Shown here: positions 8,246 through 16,451 of the stretch, piece after piece
Layout: each line of letters opens with the position of its first letter
How positions within the stretch are numbered: the stretch's first letter is position 1
DNA from: Pseudonocardia alaniniphila
GTDB lineage: Bacteria; Actinomycetota; Actinomycetes; Mycobacteriales; Pseudonocardiaceae
Assembly (NCBI RefSeq): GCF_022524485.1
Contig: NZ_JAKXMK010000016.1
Location: 1 to 64,000, forward strand
Length of the DNA: 64,000 nt
Reading direction: 5' to 3'
The notes under the pieces: model-generated
Databases searched by the model: none
Seen by the model: only the letters and a program-made list of their open reading frames with translations
What the model was told of the DNA's origin: nothing
Program-made: the position numbers and the translations under genes

Positions 8246-9520
8246 TCAGTTGGGCGAGCCGGCCGATGCCGGGGAGCCGAGTGATCGGGAAGTCATGGTC
8301 CGTTCCAGTACCCATAGGACGAGAGTTCCGGAGGCGAGCGAGCCGCCCAGGACGCTCACTGCCGTCCAGCCGCCACACACCCACACCATTCCGGCCAGCG
8401 CCGATCCGGCGGCGCCGCCGGCGAAGAAGGCCGTCAGCAACGCGGCGTTGAGCCGGTTGCGGATCTCCGGGCGCAGCGCATAAATGACGTTCTGGTTGCT
8501 GTTGAGCACTGCCTGGTGCGCCACGTTGAGGACGATCACCCCGCCGACGAGCCACGCCAGCGAACTCTCGGCCGCGCCGATCAACAACCAGGACGCCGCC
8601 AGCGCGGCGGTGCCGATCCCGGTGACCCACTGCACGTAGCCGCTGTCGGCCAGCCGGCCGGCCACCGTCGTGGTCACCGTGCCCACCGCGCCCACCAACC
8701 CGAACAGCCCGATGACCGCCTCTGACCAGCCGTAATGTGGGCCGGCGAGCAGGAAGGTCGCCGCCGTCCACAACACGTTGAACGATGCGAGCGAGAGGGC
8801 GGCGATACCGGCCCGCCACCGCAACGCCGGCTCATGGCGGAACAGAGCAATCGTTGAGCGCAGCAGCGCCGGATACGACAGCCCGCTCGGGGTGTGCAGG
8901 CGCGGAAGGAATCGCCACAACAGCACCGTCATCCCGGCGACGAGGATCGCGCTCACCCAGTAGACCGTCCGCCAGCCGCCGAGTTCGGCGAGCGCGCCCG
9001 ACACCGCACGGGACAGCAACGCACCCAGCAGCAGTCCGCTCATCACCGTGCCGATCACCCGGCCGCGCCGGCCCGGAGGCGCGAGCGTGGCGGCGTAGGG
9101 CACCACGACCTGAGCCGCCACCGAGGTGAACGCTGTGAGCGCGGTCCCGGCGAGCAGCAGCGTCCCGTTCGGCGCGGTCGCCGAGACCAGCAGGAACACC
9201 GCTGTCGCCGCGTACAGCAATACCGCGAGCCGCCGGCGTTCGACCAGGTCACCGAGCGGGACGAGCAGCAGCAGCCCCAACCCGTAACCGACCTGCGCAG
9301 CTGTGATGATCATTCCGGCAGCAGTGGCGCTGAGCTGGAGCTCCCGGCCGAGCAGGTCCAGCAGTGGCTGGGCGAAGTAATTGTTGGCGACCGAGAGCCC
9401 GGTCGCCGCGGCCATGAGCAGCAGCAGCCCGCGGCTCAGCGACGCGCCGCCGTCCGGCGCCTCGGTGGCCTCGCGGTGTGTCGTGCGGCGCGGCGTACCG
9501 CACCCGGCTGCGTTCGTCAT
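8246..9520 (-). CDS. MFS transporter
   Basis: This 424-residue inner-membrane protein has about 12 hydrophobic segments from residue 30 to the end. Features typical of the major facilitator superfamily are the loop 2-3 motif GDLVERRRLA, the helix 5 region GTVMSGLLLGALLSRAVSGALAELGGWRTVYW, and a central cytoplasmic loop containing RFLPRLHTPSG. The pattern (LLMAAATGLSVANNYFAQPLL at the start) is that of YnfM/Bcr-like proton-coupled efflux proteins. A drug or metabolite export role is inferred. It is transcribed divergently from a LysR gene across 79 bp that contains a LysR-box palindrome, so expression is probably LysR-controlled. The downstream WrbA gene may be co-expressed. Confidence 0.9.
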   Translation of the reverse strand: MTNAAGCGTPRRTTHREATEAPDGGASLSRGLLLLMAAATGLSVANNYFAQPLLDLLGRELQLSATAAGMIITAAQVGYGLGLLLLVPLGDLVERRRLAVLLYAATAVFLLVSATAPNGTLLLAGTALTAFTSVAAQVVVPYAATLAPPGRRGRVIGTVMSGLLLGALLSRAVSGALAELGGWRTVYWVSAILVAGMTVLLWRFLPRLHTPSGLSYPALLRSTIALFRHEPALRWRAGIAALSLASFNVLWTAATFLLAGPHYGWSEAVIGLFGLVGAVGTVTTTVAGRLADSGYVQWVTGIGTAALAASWLLIGAAESSLAWLVGGVIVLNVAHQAVLNSNQNVIYALRPEIRNRLNAALLTAFFAGGAAGSALAGMVWVCGGWTAVSVLGGSLASGTLVLWVLERTMTSRSLGSPASAGSPN

Positions 9521-9578
9521 GCCCCTAGCCTCGGGCGTTGACGATCAATGAGTCCAACACATCGTTGTCATGTCAGCG

Positions 9579-9593
9579 ATCGTGATTCACGAT
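9579..9593. promoter_or_regulatory. LysR-box palindrome between MFS and lysR genes
   Basis: ATCGTGATTCACGAT is a perfect 15-bp palindrome (7-bp arms around one T) containing TCGTGATTCACGA, a T-N11-A LysR box. It lies 6 bp before the GTG chosen as the lysR start and in the divergent intergenic region. This also argues against an upstream ATG at 9570, which would place the palindrome inside the coding region. Confidence 0.6.
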
Positions 9594-9599
9594 GGATGG

Positions 9600-10487
9600 G
9601 TGGAGCTGCAGCAAATGCGCTACGTGGTCGCGGTGGCCGAGACGGCGAACTTCACCCGTGCCGCCGAGCGCTGCCGGGTCGTCCAGTCCGCGCTCAGCCA
9701 CCAGATCGCCCGGCTGGAACGAGAGCTGGGTGCCCGGCTCTTCGATCGCACGAGCCGCAGGGTCCGGCTGACACCGGCCGGCGAGGCGTTCCTGCCTGCC
9801 GCCCGGCAGGCACTCGACGCCGCCGAACGGGCGAGCGCCGAGGTCGCGGCGGTCTCCGGTGAGCTTCGCGGCCGGCTTGCCATCGGCACCATCCCCACCG
9901 TTACTGCGGTCGACCTGGCGAGTGCGCTGAAGAGCTTTCAGGTCCGCCATCCGCACGTACGGATCACGCTGCGCGCGGGCTCGAGCGACGAGCTGGCCGA
10001 ACGGGTACGGCAGGGCGACCTGGACATCGCGTTCCTCGGGCTGCCGCCGAGCGTCGAACCGAGAGGCGTCCGTGGCCGCGCTCTGGCACGCGGTGAGCTG
10101 GTCGCGATCGTCGCTCCCGGCCACCCGCTGGCCGACATGGCCGACGTGGACCTGCACCGGCTGTCGAAGGAGGTGTTCGTCGACTATCCCGCCGGCACGG
10201 CGGCGCGTGCCCAGTCGGACGAGGCGTTCGCCGCCGCCGGCGTCACGCGAGAGGTCGCCTTCGAGGTGACGAACGCGGATCTCGTGGCGCGGCTGGTCCG
10301 GCTTGGCCTGGGTATCGGCATGATGCCCGCCGCCTTCGTCACCGAACTCCCCAACGTGCACGTCGTCGAGCTCCGTGATCCACCGACCCGAGTGGAGCAC
10401 GTGATCTGGAGTCGCCTGCGCCCATCACCAGCCGCCGCTGCATTCCTGCATGCCCTGGACATCCCGGAAGACCAGACATCCGAGTGA
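9600..10487 (+). CDS. LysR-family transcriptional regulator
   Basis: This 295-residue regulator begins VELQQMRYVVAVAETANFTRAAERC, the usual LysR opening, so the GTG at 9600 is preferred over the in-frame ATG at 9570. The winged helix occupies residues 1-60 (SALSHQIARLERELGARLFDRTSRRVRLT), a linker helix follows, and the two-lobed effector domain extends from about 88 to 290 (GRLAIGTIPTVTAVDLASAL, LVAIVAPGHPLADM, LVRLGLGIGMMPAAF). It is divergent from the MFS exporter and is the likely regulator of it. The co-inducer is unknown. Confidence 0.93.
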   Translation: MELQQMRYVVAVAETANFTRAAERCRVVQSALSHQIARLERELGARLFDRTSRRVRLTPAGEAFLPAARQALDAAERASAEVAAVSGELRGRLAIGTIPTVTAVDLASALKSFQVRHPHVRITLRAGSSDELAERVRQGDLDIAFLGLPPSVEPRGVRGRALARGELVAIVAPGHPLADMADVDLHRLSKEVFVDYPAGTAARAQSDEAFAAAGVTREVAFEVTNADLVARLVRLGLGIGMMPAAFVTELPNVHVVELRDPPTRVEHVIWSRLRPSPAAAAFLHALDIPEDQTSE

Positions 10488-10771
10488 CGGAGCCGCACGA
10501 TCACGGTAAGCGGATGTCGCTGCCGGGCCGGGACGGTCGCCACCGTCGCGATGGCGTCAATCGCGACGCTCGGAGCGAGGAACGCGAGTCCGGCGTCGGT
10601 GACGGTGATCCGGCGCCTGCTGTGCGTGAGCAGCGATACACCCAGCTCCCGCGCCAGGCGCGCGATCTGCCGGCTCGGTGCGGGCTGCACCACGTGCAGG
10701 CGCGCGGCGGCGCGGCGGAAGTGCAGCTCCTTCGCCACGGCGACGAAATGCCGGAAATATCGGAACTCCAC
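10488..10771 (-). pseudogene. truncated lysR gene (DNA-binding domain only)
   Basis: Reading from the ATG at 10771, about 90 codons match the N-terminus of a LysR regulator: MEFRYFRHFVAVAKELHF, then RAAARLHVVQPAPSRQIARLARELGVSLL and a wing with RRITVTDAG. The similarity stops after about residue 80, and the open frame then runs antisense into the end of the neighbouring intact lysR gene, ending at 10184. No effector-binding domain exists. This is best read as the stump left by a deletion whose other edge is the 3' end of the intact lysR gene. A short HTH-only protein could in principle still be made and bind DNA. Confidence 0.75.
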
Positions 10772-10905
10772 GTCCGCGACTGATCGCCGAGTCCTATCGC
10801 TGATTACCGAACGTCTATTGGACAGCGTTCACCGCAGGCAGCAGCGTTGAACAGGTCCGGAGATCGGCACTCGACCGAGGGGCGGGTGCCGCGCCGCCCG
10901 GACAC

Positions 10906-10958
10906 AGGAGCCGTAGTGCTGTCAGTGGGGGACGGACAGGGCAGCACTACGGCCTCCT
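10906..10958. terminator. strong isolated hairpin
   Basis: A perfect 11-bp inverted repeat, CCGTAGTGCTG (10911-10921) and CAGCACTACGG (10942-10952), extends by AGGAG/CTCCT with one bulged base, giving a stem of about 16 bp around a 20-nt loop. No T-run follows on either strand. It sits between the truncated lysR promoter and a small membrane-protein frame, where no gene obviously ends. It could be an orphan terminator or the relic of a mobile element end. Confidence 0.5.
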
Positions 10959-11326
10959 GAAAATCGTCCGCGGCTACTGACGCTAGGCCACCTGTGCGCC
11001 GAATCGGCAGCGCGATCCGAGGCCTCTGCTTGATTCAACAGAATCATCAAAGAATGACCTGGTAGCGGAGTTCGTGGAACGTGTGATCGCCGACGGCGCC
11101 GCTGCCGTCGCAGGGCTCTACACGGCACTCGGCGACCGGCCCGGCCTGCGCTCGGCCGCGGGGCAAGCTGTCGGACGCAAGGTGGGCGTCGGTGGCGCGC
11201 ACCAGGTCGGCTCTCGCCCTGCGCGCCGGCCGGACGGTGCGGCTCACGCCGTCCGTGAGCCGATCCCGACGAAAAGTGAGGCGCCGGCCCGTAGCCGTCT
11301 CTCCGCATCGGGTGAATCGTGCATAC

Positions 11327-11572
11327 ATGGAGAATACGCACGTCAATCTCCCCTCGATGCCGAGAGAGCGGCTGGACGGTCCACCTGCGCGGTCAGCGGG
11401 ACTCGCGGTTCTCGCCCGGATCACCTGGTCGTACGCGGCGGTGTCGATCGCGCTACTTCTCGCCGGCTTCGTGCTCGACGACGCCAAGTTTCTCGCGGGC
11501 GGAGTTGTGGTTCTCTTGGTTTTTCCACCATTTCTCTTGGTCGTGGTTGCGGCCCTTCCCTGGGGGCGTTGA
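11327..11572 (+). CDS. possible small two-helix membrane protein
   Basis: An 81-codon frame starting at the ATG at 11327 has a polar N-terminus (MENTHVNLPSMPRERLDG) and then two hydrophobic segments, about residues 35-52 and 57-76, separated by a short DDAKF turn. The product would be a helical hairpin in the membrane. No clear ribosome binding site precedes the ATG, and I recognise no family. Codon third positions look moderately GC-rich. It is bordered by gene remnants, so it may itself be a leftover. Confidence 0.4.
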   Translation: MENTHVNLPSMPRERLDGPPARSAGLAVLARITWSYAAVSIALLLAGFVLDDAKFLAGGVVVLLVFPPFLLVVVAALPWGR

Positions 11573-11591
11573 GTTGGCGGAAGCGGGCGTT

Positions 11592-11807
11592 TCACCCGAC
11601 CAGCTCGCCTGGATTGAGGATTCCCTGCGGATCCAGGGCTGCCGTGGCGGCTCGCTGCATTGCGGCGACCTGTGGTCCGAGCTCCCGGCGCATTCCGGGC
11701 AGCTTTGACAGCCCCACGCCGTGTTCACCGGTTGTGGTGCCACCGAGCGCGAGCGCGGCGTCGATGATGTGCTCGAACGCCGCTTGCGCTCGCTGTCGCG
11801 CTCCTTG
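11592..11807 (-). pseudogene. C-terminal remnant of an FAD-linked oxidase (GlcD/D-lactate dehydrogenase type)
   Basis: The minus strand from 11807 to the TGA at 11592 reads AAFEHIIDAALALGGTTTG, then EHGVGLSKLPGMRRELGP, and ends ALDPQGILNPGELVG. This is the C-terminal cap of FAD-linked oxidases such as glycolate oxidase GlcD or D-lactate dehydrogenase, including the EHGVG flavin-contacting motif. In the same frame a stop codon lies immediately upstream (TGA at 11808-11810), so the remaining roughly 400 residues of the enzyme are missing. It is a deletion remnant. Confidence 0.85.
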
Positions 11808-12254
11808 TCACCGGATGGCGTAAGGATCACGCGCGCGTTGCTGCCCTCGGTCTGCTCCTTTCCGGGAAGAAACGTCCCCTCCGCGGACGAGAAAACGCCC
11901 GTCCCGAAAAGGTTTGGTGCGGTCGACTGGGTGACCCGGTCGGGATCGCCGAAGGCGCTCATTCCGGCTGCAAGCCGCCGTGGCGGTTTCATGGTCGGGC
12001 GATCGGGAGGCGGGCGTGCTCCACCGGAAATGTCCGATCCGCGTACGGCTTGCATCCGGGTCGTGAAGATGAGGGATGCCGGGAAACGGGGGGATGAGCG
12101 GCGACGTGAATGGTGGTGGAGAGCAGGCGGATCTCACCTTGGCGCTGTTCCTGCCCGTCTGAATGGCGAATTCTCGAGGGACACGTGACCGTTGCGTCGA
12201 GCTGCAACAGAATGAGAGTGGGAAGAACCATATCTGCACGGGAAGGATCTCCGG
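11808..12254. other. noncoding or decayed stretch upstream of the serine hydrolase
   Basis: Roughly 450 bp with somewhat lower GC than the flanks. I find no continuation of the FAD-oxidase gene and no domain in any frame. The part nearest 12254 should contain the serine hydrolase promoter and its GGAAGG ribosome binding site. Confidence 0.45.
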
Positions 12255-13439
12255 GTGAGCCCCACTTCTGACGCCTCGAACATCGACATCGAGGCCATCG
12301 ACGCCCTTCTCCGCAAGGCGGTCGACGCCGGGACGGTGCCCAGTCTGGTCGCGATCGCGGCCGACCGGCGTGGCGTGATCTACGAGGGGGCGGCCGGCTC
12401 CCGGGTTCCAGGTGCTCGAGAGCCGGTGTCGGCCGACACCGTCTACCGGATGCAGTCGATGACGAAGATCGTGACGACGGTCGCCGCGTTGCAGCTGGTG
12501 GAGCAGGGAGCGCTCGATCTGGACGCACCCGTCGAGACCTATCGGCCCGAGTTCGCCGAGGTCCAGGTATTGGACGGCTTCGACGGCGACACCCCTCGGC
12601 TGCGCCCGCCGGCGAGCCGGGTCACGGTGCGGCACCTGGTCACGCACACGAGCGGGTTGGTCTACTCCTTCTTCAACGCCGACATCGATCGCTGGGAGAA
12701 GGCGACCGGCACTCCGAGCGTCGTCTCCGGCAAGGAGATCATCTTCACCGCGCCGTTGGCGACCGACCCCGGCACGAGGTTCGAGTACGGGATCAGTACC
12801 GACTGGCTCGGGCGGGTCATCGAGGCGGTGTCCGGGGTGACGCTCGACGTGGCGTTCGAGCGGGGTCTTACCGGCCCTCTCGGGATGCACGACACCAGGT
12901 TCGCCCCGACGGATGAGCAGCGATTGGGCCTCTCGGCGCTCCATGCCAAGGCGGACAGCGGCGAGTGGGTGGAGGTCGACGACCCGTTCTCCACGTCCCC
13001 GGAGTTCTGGGGTGGGGGGCACGGGCTGTACTCGACACCACGTGACTTCCTGAGGTTCCAGCGGATGTTGCTGGACGACGGCACGTTCGAGGGCACCCCG
13101 GTCCTGAAGCCCGCCACTGTGGAGGCAGCGTTCTCCAACCAGATCGGTGATCTCGAGATCCCGCCGTCGATCCTCACCGCGGATCCCCGGTTGAGCCTCG
13201 ACTTCATCCTCGGCCCCGGCTTCAAGTGGGGCTACGGGCTGATGCTGAACACCACCGACTTTCCCGGGATGCGCCGGGCCGGCAGCGGCGCGTGGGCCGG
13301 GCTGATGAACACCTACTACTGGATCGACCGAACCGCCGGCATCACCGCCGCGATCTACAGCCAGTTCCTGCCGTTCGCCGACCCGGAGATGCTGGCGATC
13401 AACGTCGAGTTCGAGAAGGCGCTCTACGCCGGCCTCTGA
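12255..13439 (+). CDS. beta-lactamase-fold serine hydrolase (class C-like/EstB-type)
   Basis: This 394-residue cytoplasmic protein (no signal peptide) belongs to the serine beta-lactamase-like/penicillin-binding superfamily. The SxxK motif is SMTK in VYRMQSMTKIVTTVAALQ (near residue 77). The conserved HLVTHTSGLVYSFF segment follows, and the YxN-equivalent tyrosine is in FEYGISTDWLGRVIEAV. The C-terminal WAGLMNTYYWIDRTAGITAA replaces the KTG strand, as in esterase EstB. Such enzymes usually hydrolyse esters or short amides rather than beta-lactams. The GTG start has GGAAGG upstream. The methyltransferase gene follows after 74 bp in the same direction and may be co-transcribed. Confidence 0.92.
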   Translation: MSPTSDASNIDIEAIDALLRKAVDAGTVPSLVAIAADRRGVIYEGAAGSRVPGAREPVSADTVYRMQSMTKIVTTVAALQLVEQGALDLDAPVETYRPEFAEVQVLDGFDGDTPRLRPPASRVTVRHLVTHTSGLVYSFFNADIDRWEKATGTPSVVSGKEIIFTAPLATDPGTRFEYGISTDWLGRVIEAVSGVTLDVAFERGLTGPLGMHDTRFAPTDEQRLGLSALHAKADSGEWVEVDDPFSTSPEFWGGGHGLYSTPRDFLRFQRMLLDDGTFEGTPVLKPATVEAAFSNQIGDLEIPPSILTADPRLSLDFILGPGFKWGYGLMLNTTDFPGMRRAGSGAWAGLMNTYYWIDRTAGITAAIYSQFLPFADPEMLAINVEFEKALYAGL

Positions 13440-13513
13440 TCCGTCGGACGCAACGACGCATGCGGCCGCCGCTCATGAGGTCTCAGGCATTGGCTTGTTC
13501 ACCAGGAGATGGA

Positions 13514-14632
13514 ATGTCCAGCACTGAACGCACGACGCACAGCAACACTGAAAGGACGCAGATCGACGAAATCGCTGCACAGCTGCTGCAGGAGCGCATC
13601 ATCGCCGATGCGGGCGGGGCGATGGCCATTCCCCTGGTACTGCTGGGCGACCGGCTCGGTCTGTTCGACGCGCTCGCCGGCAGCGAGCCGGCCACAGCCT
13701 CGGAACTCGCCGAGCGCACCGGCCTGGCCGAGCGCTACGTGCGGGAGTGGCTCCTGGTCATGGCCGCGTCCGAGTACATCACCTACCAGGACGATGCGGA
13801 ACGGACGTCCGCGACCACCGCGAGGTACTACCTGACGCCCGAGCAGGCGGCCTTCTTCACCGACACCGATAGCGCCTATTACATGATCGGTGCTTTCCAG
13901 ACCTTCTCGTCCGCGCCGCGGACGTTCGACCGCCTCGTCGAAGCGTTCCGCACGGGCGAGGGGATCGGCTGGCACGAGCACGACGACGACACCTACATCG
14001 GCAATGAGCGGTTCTTCCGGCCGGCGTACAAGGCCCACCTGGTCAGCTCGTGGATCCCGGCGTTGAACGGCCTGCAGGAGCGGCTGGTCGCCGGGGTGCG
14101 CGCCGCGGACGTCGGGTGCGGCCTCGGAGCCTCCACGATCATCATGGCGCAGACCTATCCCGCCACCGAGTGGATCGGAATCGACTCCCACCCCCGCTCG
14201 ATCGAACTGGCCCGCTCACGCGCGGCCGACGCGGGAGTCTCGGACCTCATCGACTTCCAGGAGGCCGGCGCCACCGAGCTGAGCGGGCCCTACGACTTCG
14301 TCACCTTCTTGGACTGCCTCCACGACATGCCGGATCCACTCGGTGCGCTGCGTGCCGCCCGAGCCGCTCTGACCCGAGACGGCCACGTGATGCTGGTCGA
14401 GCCCAAGAGTTCGGATGTCATCACCGACGGGTTCCATCCGCTCGGGCGGATGATGGTCGCCGCATCGGTGTTCGTCTGCCTGCCCAGCGGCCTGTCCGCC
14501 GCGCCGGCCACCGGCCTGGGCAACCAGGCCGGCCCGACCCGAACTCTGCTGCTCGCGCACGAAGCCGGATTCGGCACCGCGCAGATCGCCCTCTCGACGC
14601 CGTTCAATCTCGTCTACGAACTGCGGCCCTGA
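13514..14632 (+). CDS. class I SAM-dependent methyltransferase with N-terminal winged helix
   Basis: This 372-residue protein has an N-terminal winged-helix-like dimerisation domain (residues 15-95, with LGDRLGLFDALAGSEPATASELAERTGLAERYVREWL) as in plant-type O-methyltransferases and mycobacterial Rv2258c-like proteins. The SAM-binding domain follows from about 180: motif I VRAADVGCGLGASTI, the acidic motif II residue in GIDSHPRSIELAR, and motif post-I DFVTFLDCLHDMPDP. The frame is open 96 codons upstream, but the ATG at 13514 has CAGGAGATGGA directly before it. The substrate is unknown. Confidence 0.9.
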   Translation: MSSTERTTHSNTERTQIDEIAAQLLQERIIADAGGAMAIPLVLLGDRLGLFDALAGSEPATASELAERTGLAERYVREWLLVMAASEYITYQDDAERTSATTARYYLTPEQAAFFTDTDSAYYMIGAFQTFSSAPRTFDRLVEAFRTGEGIGWHEHDDDTYIGNERFFRPAYKAHLVSSWIPALNGLQERLVAGVRAADVGCGLGASTIIMAQTYPATEWIGIDSHPRSIELARSRAADAGVSDLIDFQEAGATELSGPYDFVTFLDCLHDMPDPLGALRAARAALTRDGHVMLVEPKSSDVITDGFHPLGRMMVAASVFVCLPSGLSAAPATGLGNQAGPTRTLLLAHEAGFGTAQIALSTPFNLVYELRP

Positions 14633-14657
14633 CCCACCGGCCACCGCCGCACCAGGT

Positions 14658-16256
14658 TCAGCCCGCCGCCTCGGCCGGCTGGTCGGGGCGGTGCAGGACC
14701 CTGGGGTGGGCCCGCAGGTAGGCCGTTCCGCTTGCGACACCCCAGAAGTAGATGCCCAGTGACACCACCGCGACGATCACCGAGTCCCACGGCGCCGGGA
14801 TCAGGCCTGACCCATCAAAGCTGCCCAGCGCGGACATCAGGTACAGGAAGGCCAGGTGAGCGATCAACCACACGCCGCCGGACAGCTCGCCGACACCCTG
14901 GTTCTGCCGCACCCAGGTCACCGCGAACCACACCAGCCCGACCGCGACGATCGGGATGGTCTTGGTCAGGTCCGGCCAGCCGACCCAGTAGATCACCAGC
15001 GCACTGATGACGAAGGCCAACGGCGCGATCACCGCCATGCCGGGAAGCTGGTTCGCCGGCCCGGTCACACCGGTCCTCCGGAATGCGAGCAGGCTGATCG
15101 AGCCGACGGAGAAGGTGAAGGCCACGAGCGTGCTGGTCACCGACACGATCTGGTGCCAGCTCGGCAGCGGCAACAGGAACAGGATGCCGACCACGAAGTT
15201 CGTGATCAGTCCTCGGGTCGGCACGCCCCATCGATCGTTCACGCTGCGCAGCCACCCGGGGAAGAACCGGTTCTTGGCCAGCCCGTAGGCGTTTCTTGCG
15301 TTCGACGCGGTCCAGGCGATGGCCGCTCCGGACGGCGAGATCATCGAGTCGGCGATGAGGGTCCAGTACAGCCAGCTCAGCCCGAGCAGCATCGCCAGCT
15401 GCGCGAACGGCGAGTCGAAGTTCACCCCGTGCCACCCGCCGGCGAGCATGCCGCTGGGCACCGCGCCGAGAAACGCCACCTGGAGTCCGAGGTAGAGCAC
15501 GATGGTGACCAGAAGCGTCGTGACCAGCGCTTTTGGAATGTGCTTGCGTGGATGGCGAACCTCGCCGGAGAGCTCGACGATGTTGCGGAACCCGGTGTAG
15601 GCGAACAGCATGCCGGCGGAGGCGATGGTGCCCAGCGCCGCCCCGTAGCCGTAGGGGGCGAACCCACCGTGCTGGCTGATGTTGCTGCCGTCGAATCCGG
15701 AGACGATCAACAGCACCACGGTCGCCGTGGGGATCAGCACCTTGATCGCGGTGACCACGTTGTTGGTTTTTGCGAAAAGCTGCACGCCGAAGTAGTTGAT
15801 GCCGACGAAGACGGCCATCAGCACGATGGCCAGCAGAATTCCCAGACCGGTGAGCTGTTCGCCCTGGTAGATGCCGGGCAGATAGGAACTGGCGTATTGC
15901 AGCGCTCCGGCCGCCTCGGTGGGCGGGTTGCCCAGATAGCACACCCACATGCTCCAGCCGACGATGCCGGCGGCGAACCGGCCATTGGAGTACAACGGGT
16001 AGCGAACCAGCCCACCGGACTCCGGGTGGGAGATGGCCAGCTCGGCGAACACCAACGCCACTGTCAACATCAACACCCCGCCGATCACCCATGCGATCAA
16101 CGAGGCCGGCCCGGCGGACTGTGCTGCGTACATCGCCGAGAACAACCACCCGGAACCGATCACACTGCCTAGCCCGGTGGCCACCAACGACCAGAAGCCG
16201 AGCGTTCTACGGAACTTGGCGTCCTCGTTCAGCGTGGGTTCCAAGGCCAGCGTCAT
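14658..16256 (-). CDS. APC-superfamily amino acid permease
   Basis: This 532-residue membrane protein has about 12-13 hydrophobic helices. The first helix carries GLGSVIGSGWLFS (residues 28-40), matching the unwound substrate-binding helix of amino acid-polyamine-organocation transporters. The segment FAYTGFRNIVELSGEVRHPRKHIPKAL around residue 215 is the conserved helix 6 to loop region with its glutamate. Substrate specificity cannot be read from sequence. An AraC-family gene lies upstream on the same strand (195 bp gap) and direct repeats occur in the gap, so the permease is probably AraC-activated. Its stop is 25 bp from the convergent methyltransferase stop. Confidence 0.92.
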   Translation of the reverse strand: MTLALEPTLNEDAKFRRTLGFWSLVATGLGSVIGSGWLFSAMYAAQSAGPASLIAWVIGGVLMLTVALVFAELAISHPESGGLVRYPLYSNGRFAAGIVGWSMWVCYLGNPPTEAAGALQYASSYLPGIYQGEQLTGLGILLAIVLMAVFVGINYFGVQLFAKTNNVVTAIKVLIPTATVVLLIVSGFDGSNISQHGGFAPYGYGAALGTIASAGMLFAYTGFRNIVELSGEVRHPRKHIPKALVTTLLVTIVLYLGLQVAFLGAVPSGMLAGGWHGVNFDSPFAQLAMLLGLSWLYWTLIADSMISPSGAAIAWTASNARNAYGLAKNRFFPGWLRSVNDRWGVPTRGLITNFVVGILFLLPLPSWHQIVSVTSTLVAFTFSVGSISLLAFRRTGVTGPANQLPGMAVIAPLAFVISALVIYWVGWPDLTKTIPIVAVGLVWFAVTWVRQNQGVGELSGGVWLIAHLAFLYLMSALGSFDGSGLIPAPWDSVIVAVVSLGIYFWGVASGTAYLRAHPRVLHRPDQPAEAAG

Positions 16257-16313
16257 GGTCTCAGCTTGGGTGCAGCGGACCGATCGTGCAGATGGGACCG
16301 CCGCGAATCACAT

Positions 16314-16350
16314 GTTGGTCCGACAAATGACCGCTAAGAGCAGTTGGTCC
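16314..16350. promoter_or_regulatory. direct repeats GTTGGTCC upstream of the permease
   Basis: GTTGGTCC occurs at 16314-16321 and again at 16343-16350, 29 bp apart start to start (near three helical turns), 58-94 bp before the permease start codon. AraC-type activators commonly bind direct repeats in this position. The repeat is seen; assignment to the adjacent AraC protein is inference. Confidence 0.4.
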
Positions 16351-16451
16351 AGTGCTGTTCATATGCTCCATCAAGTCCGGCTGAGCACACAACATCCGTG
16401 ATCATGAACAGGTAGCCCGGAGGACTGCCCAACGTGGAGGCGTTTCGTGTG

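Noticed and set aside
10184..10487. Extension of the truncated lysR frame into the neighbouring gene
   Set aside because: From 10487 on it is purely antisense to the intact lysR gene and no longer resembles a LysR protein.
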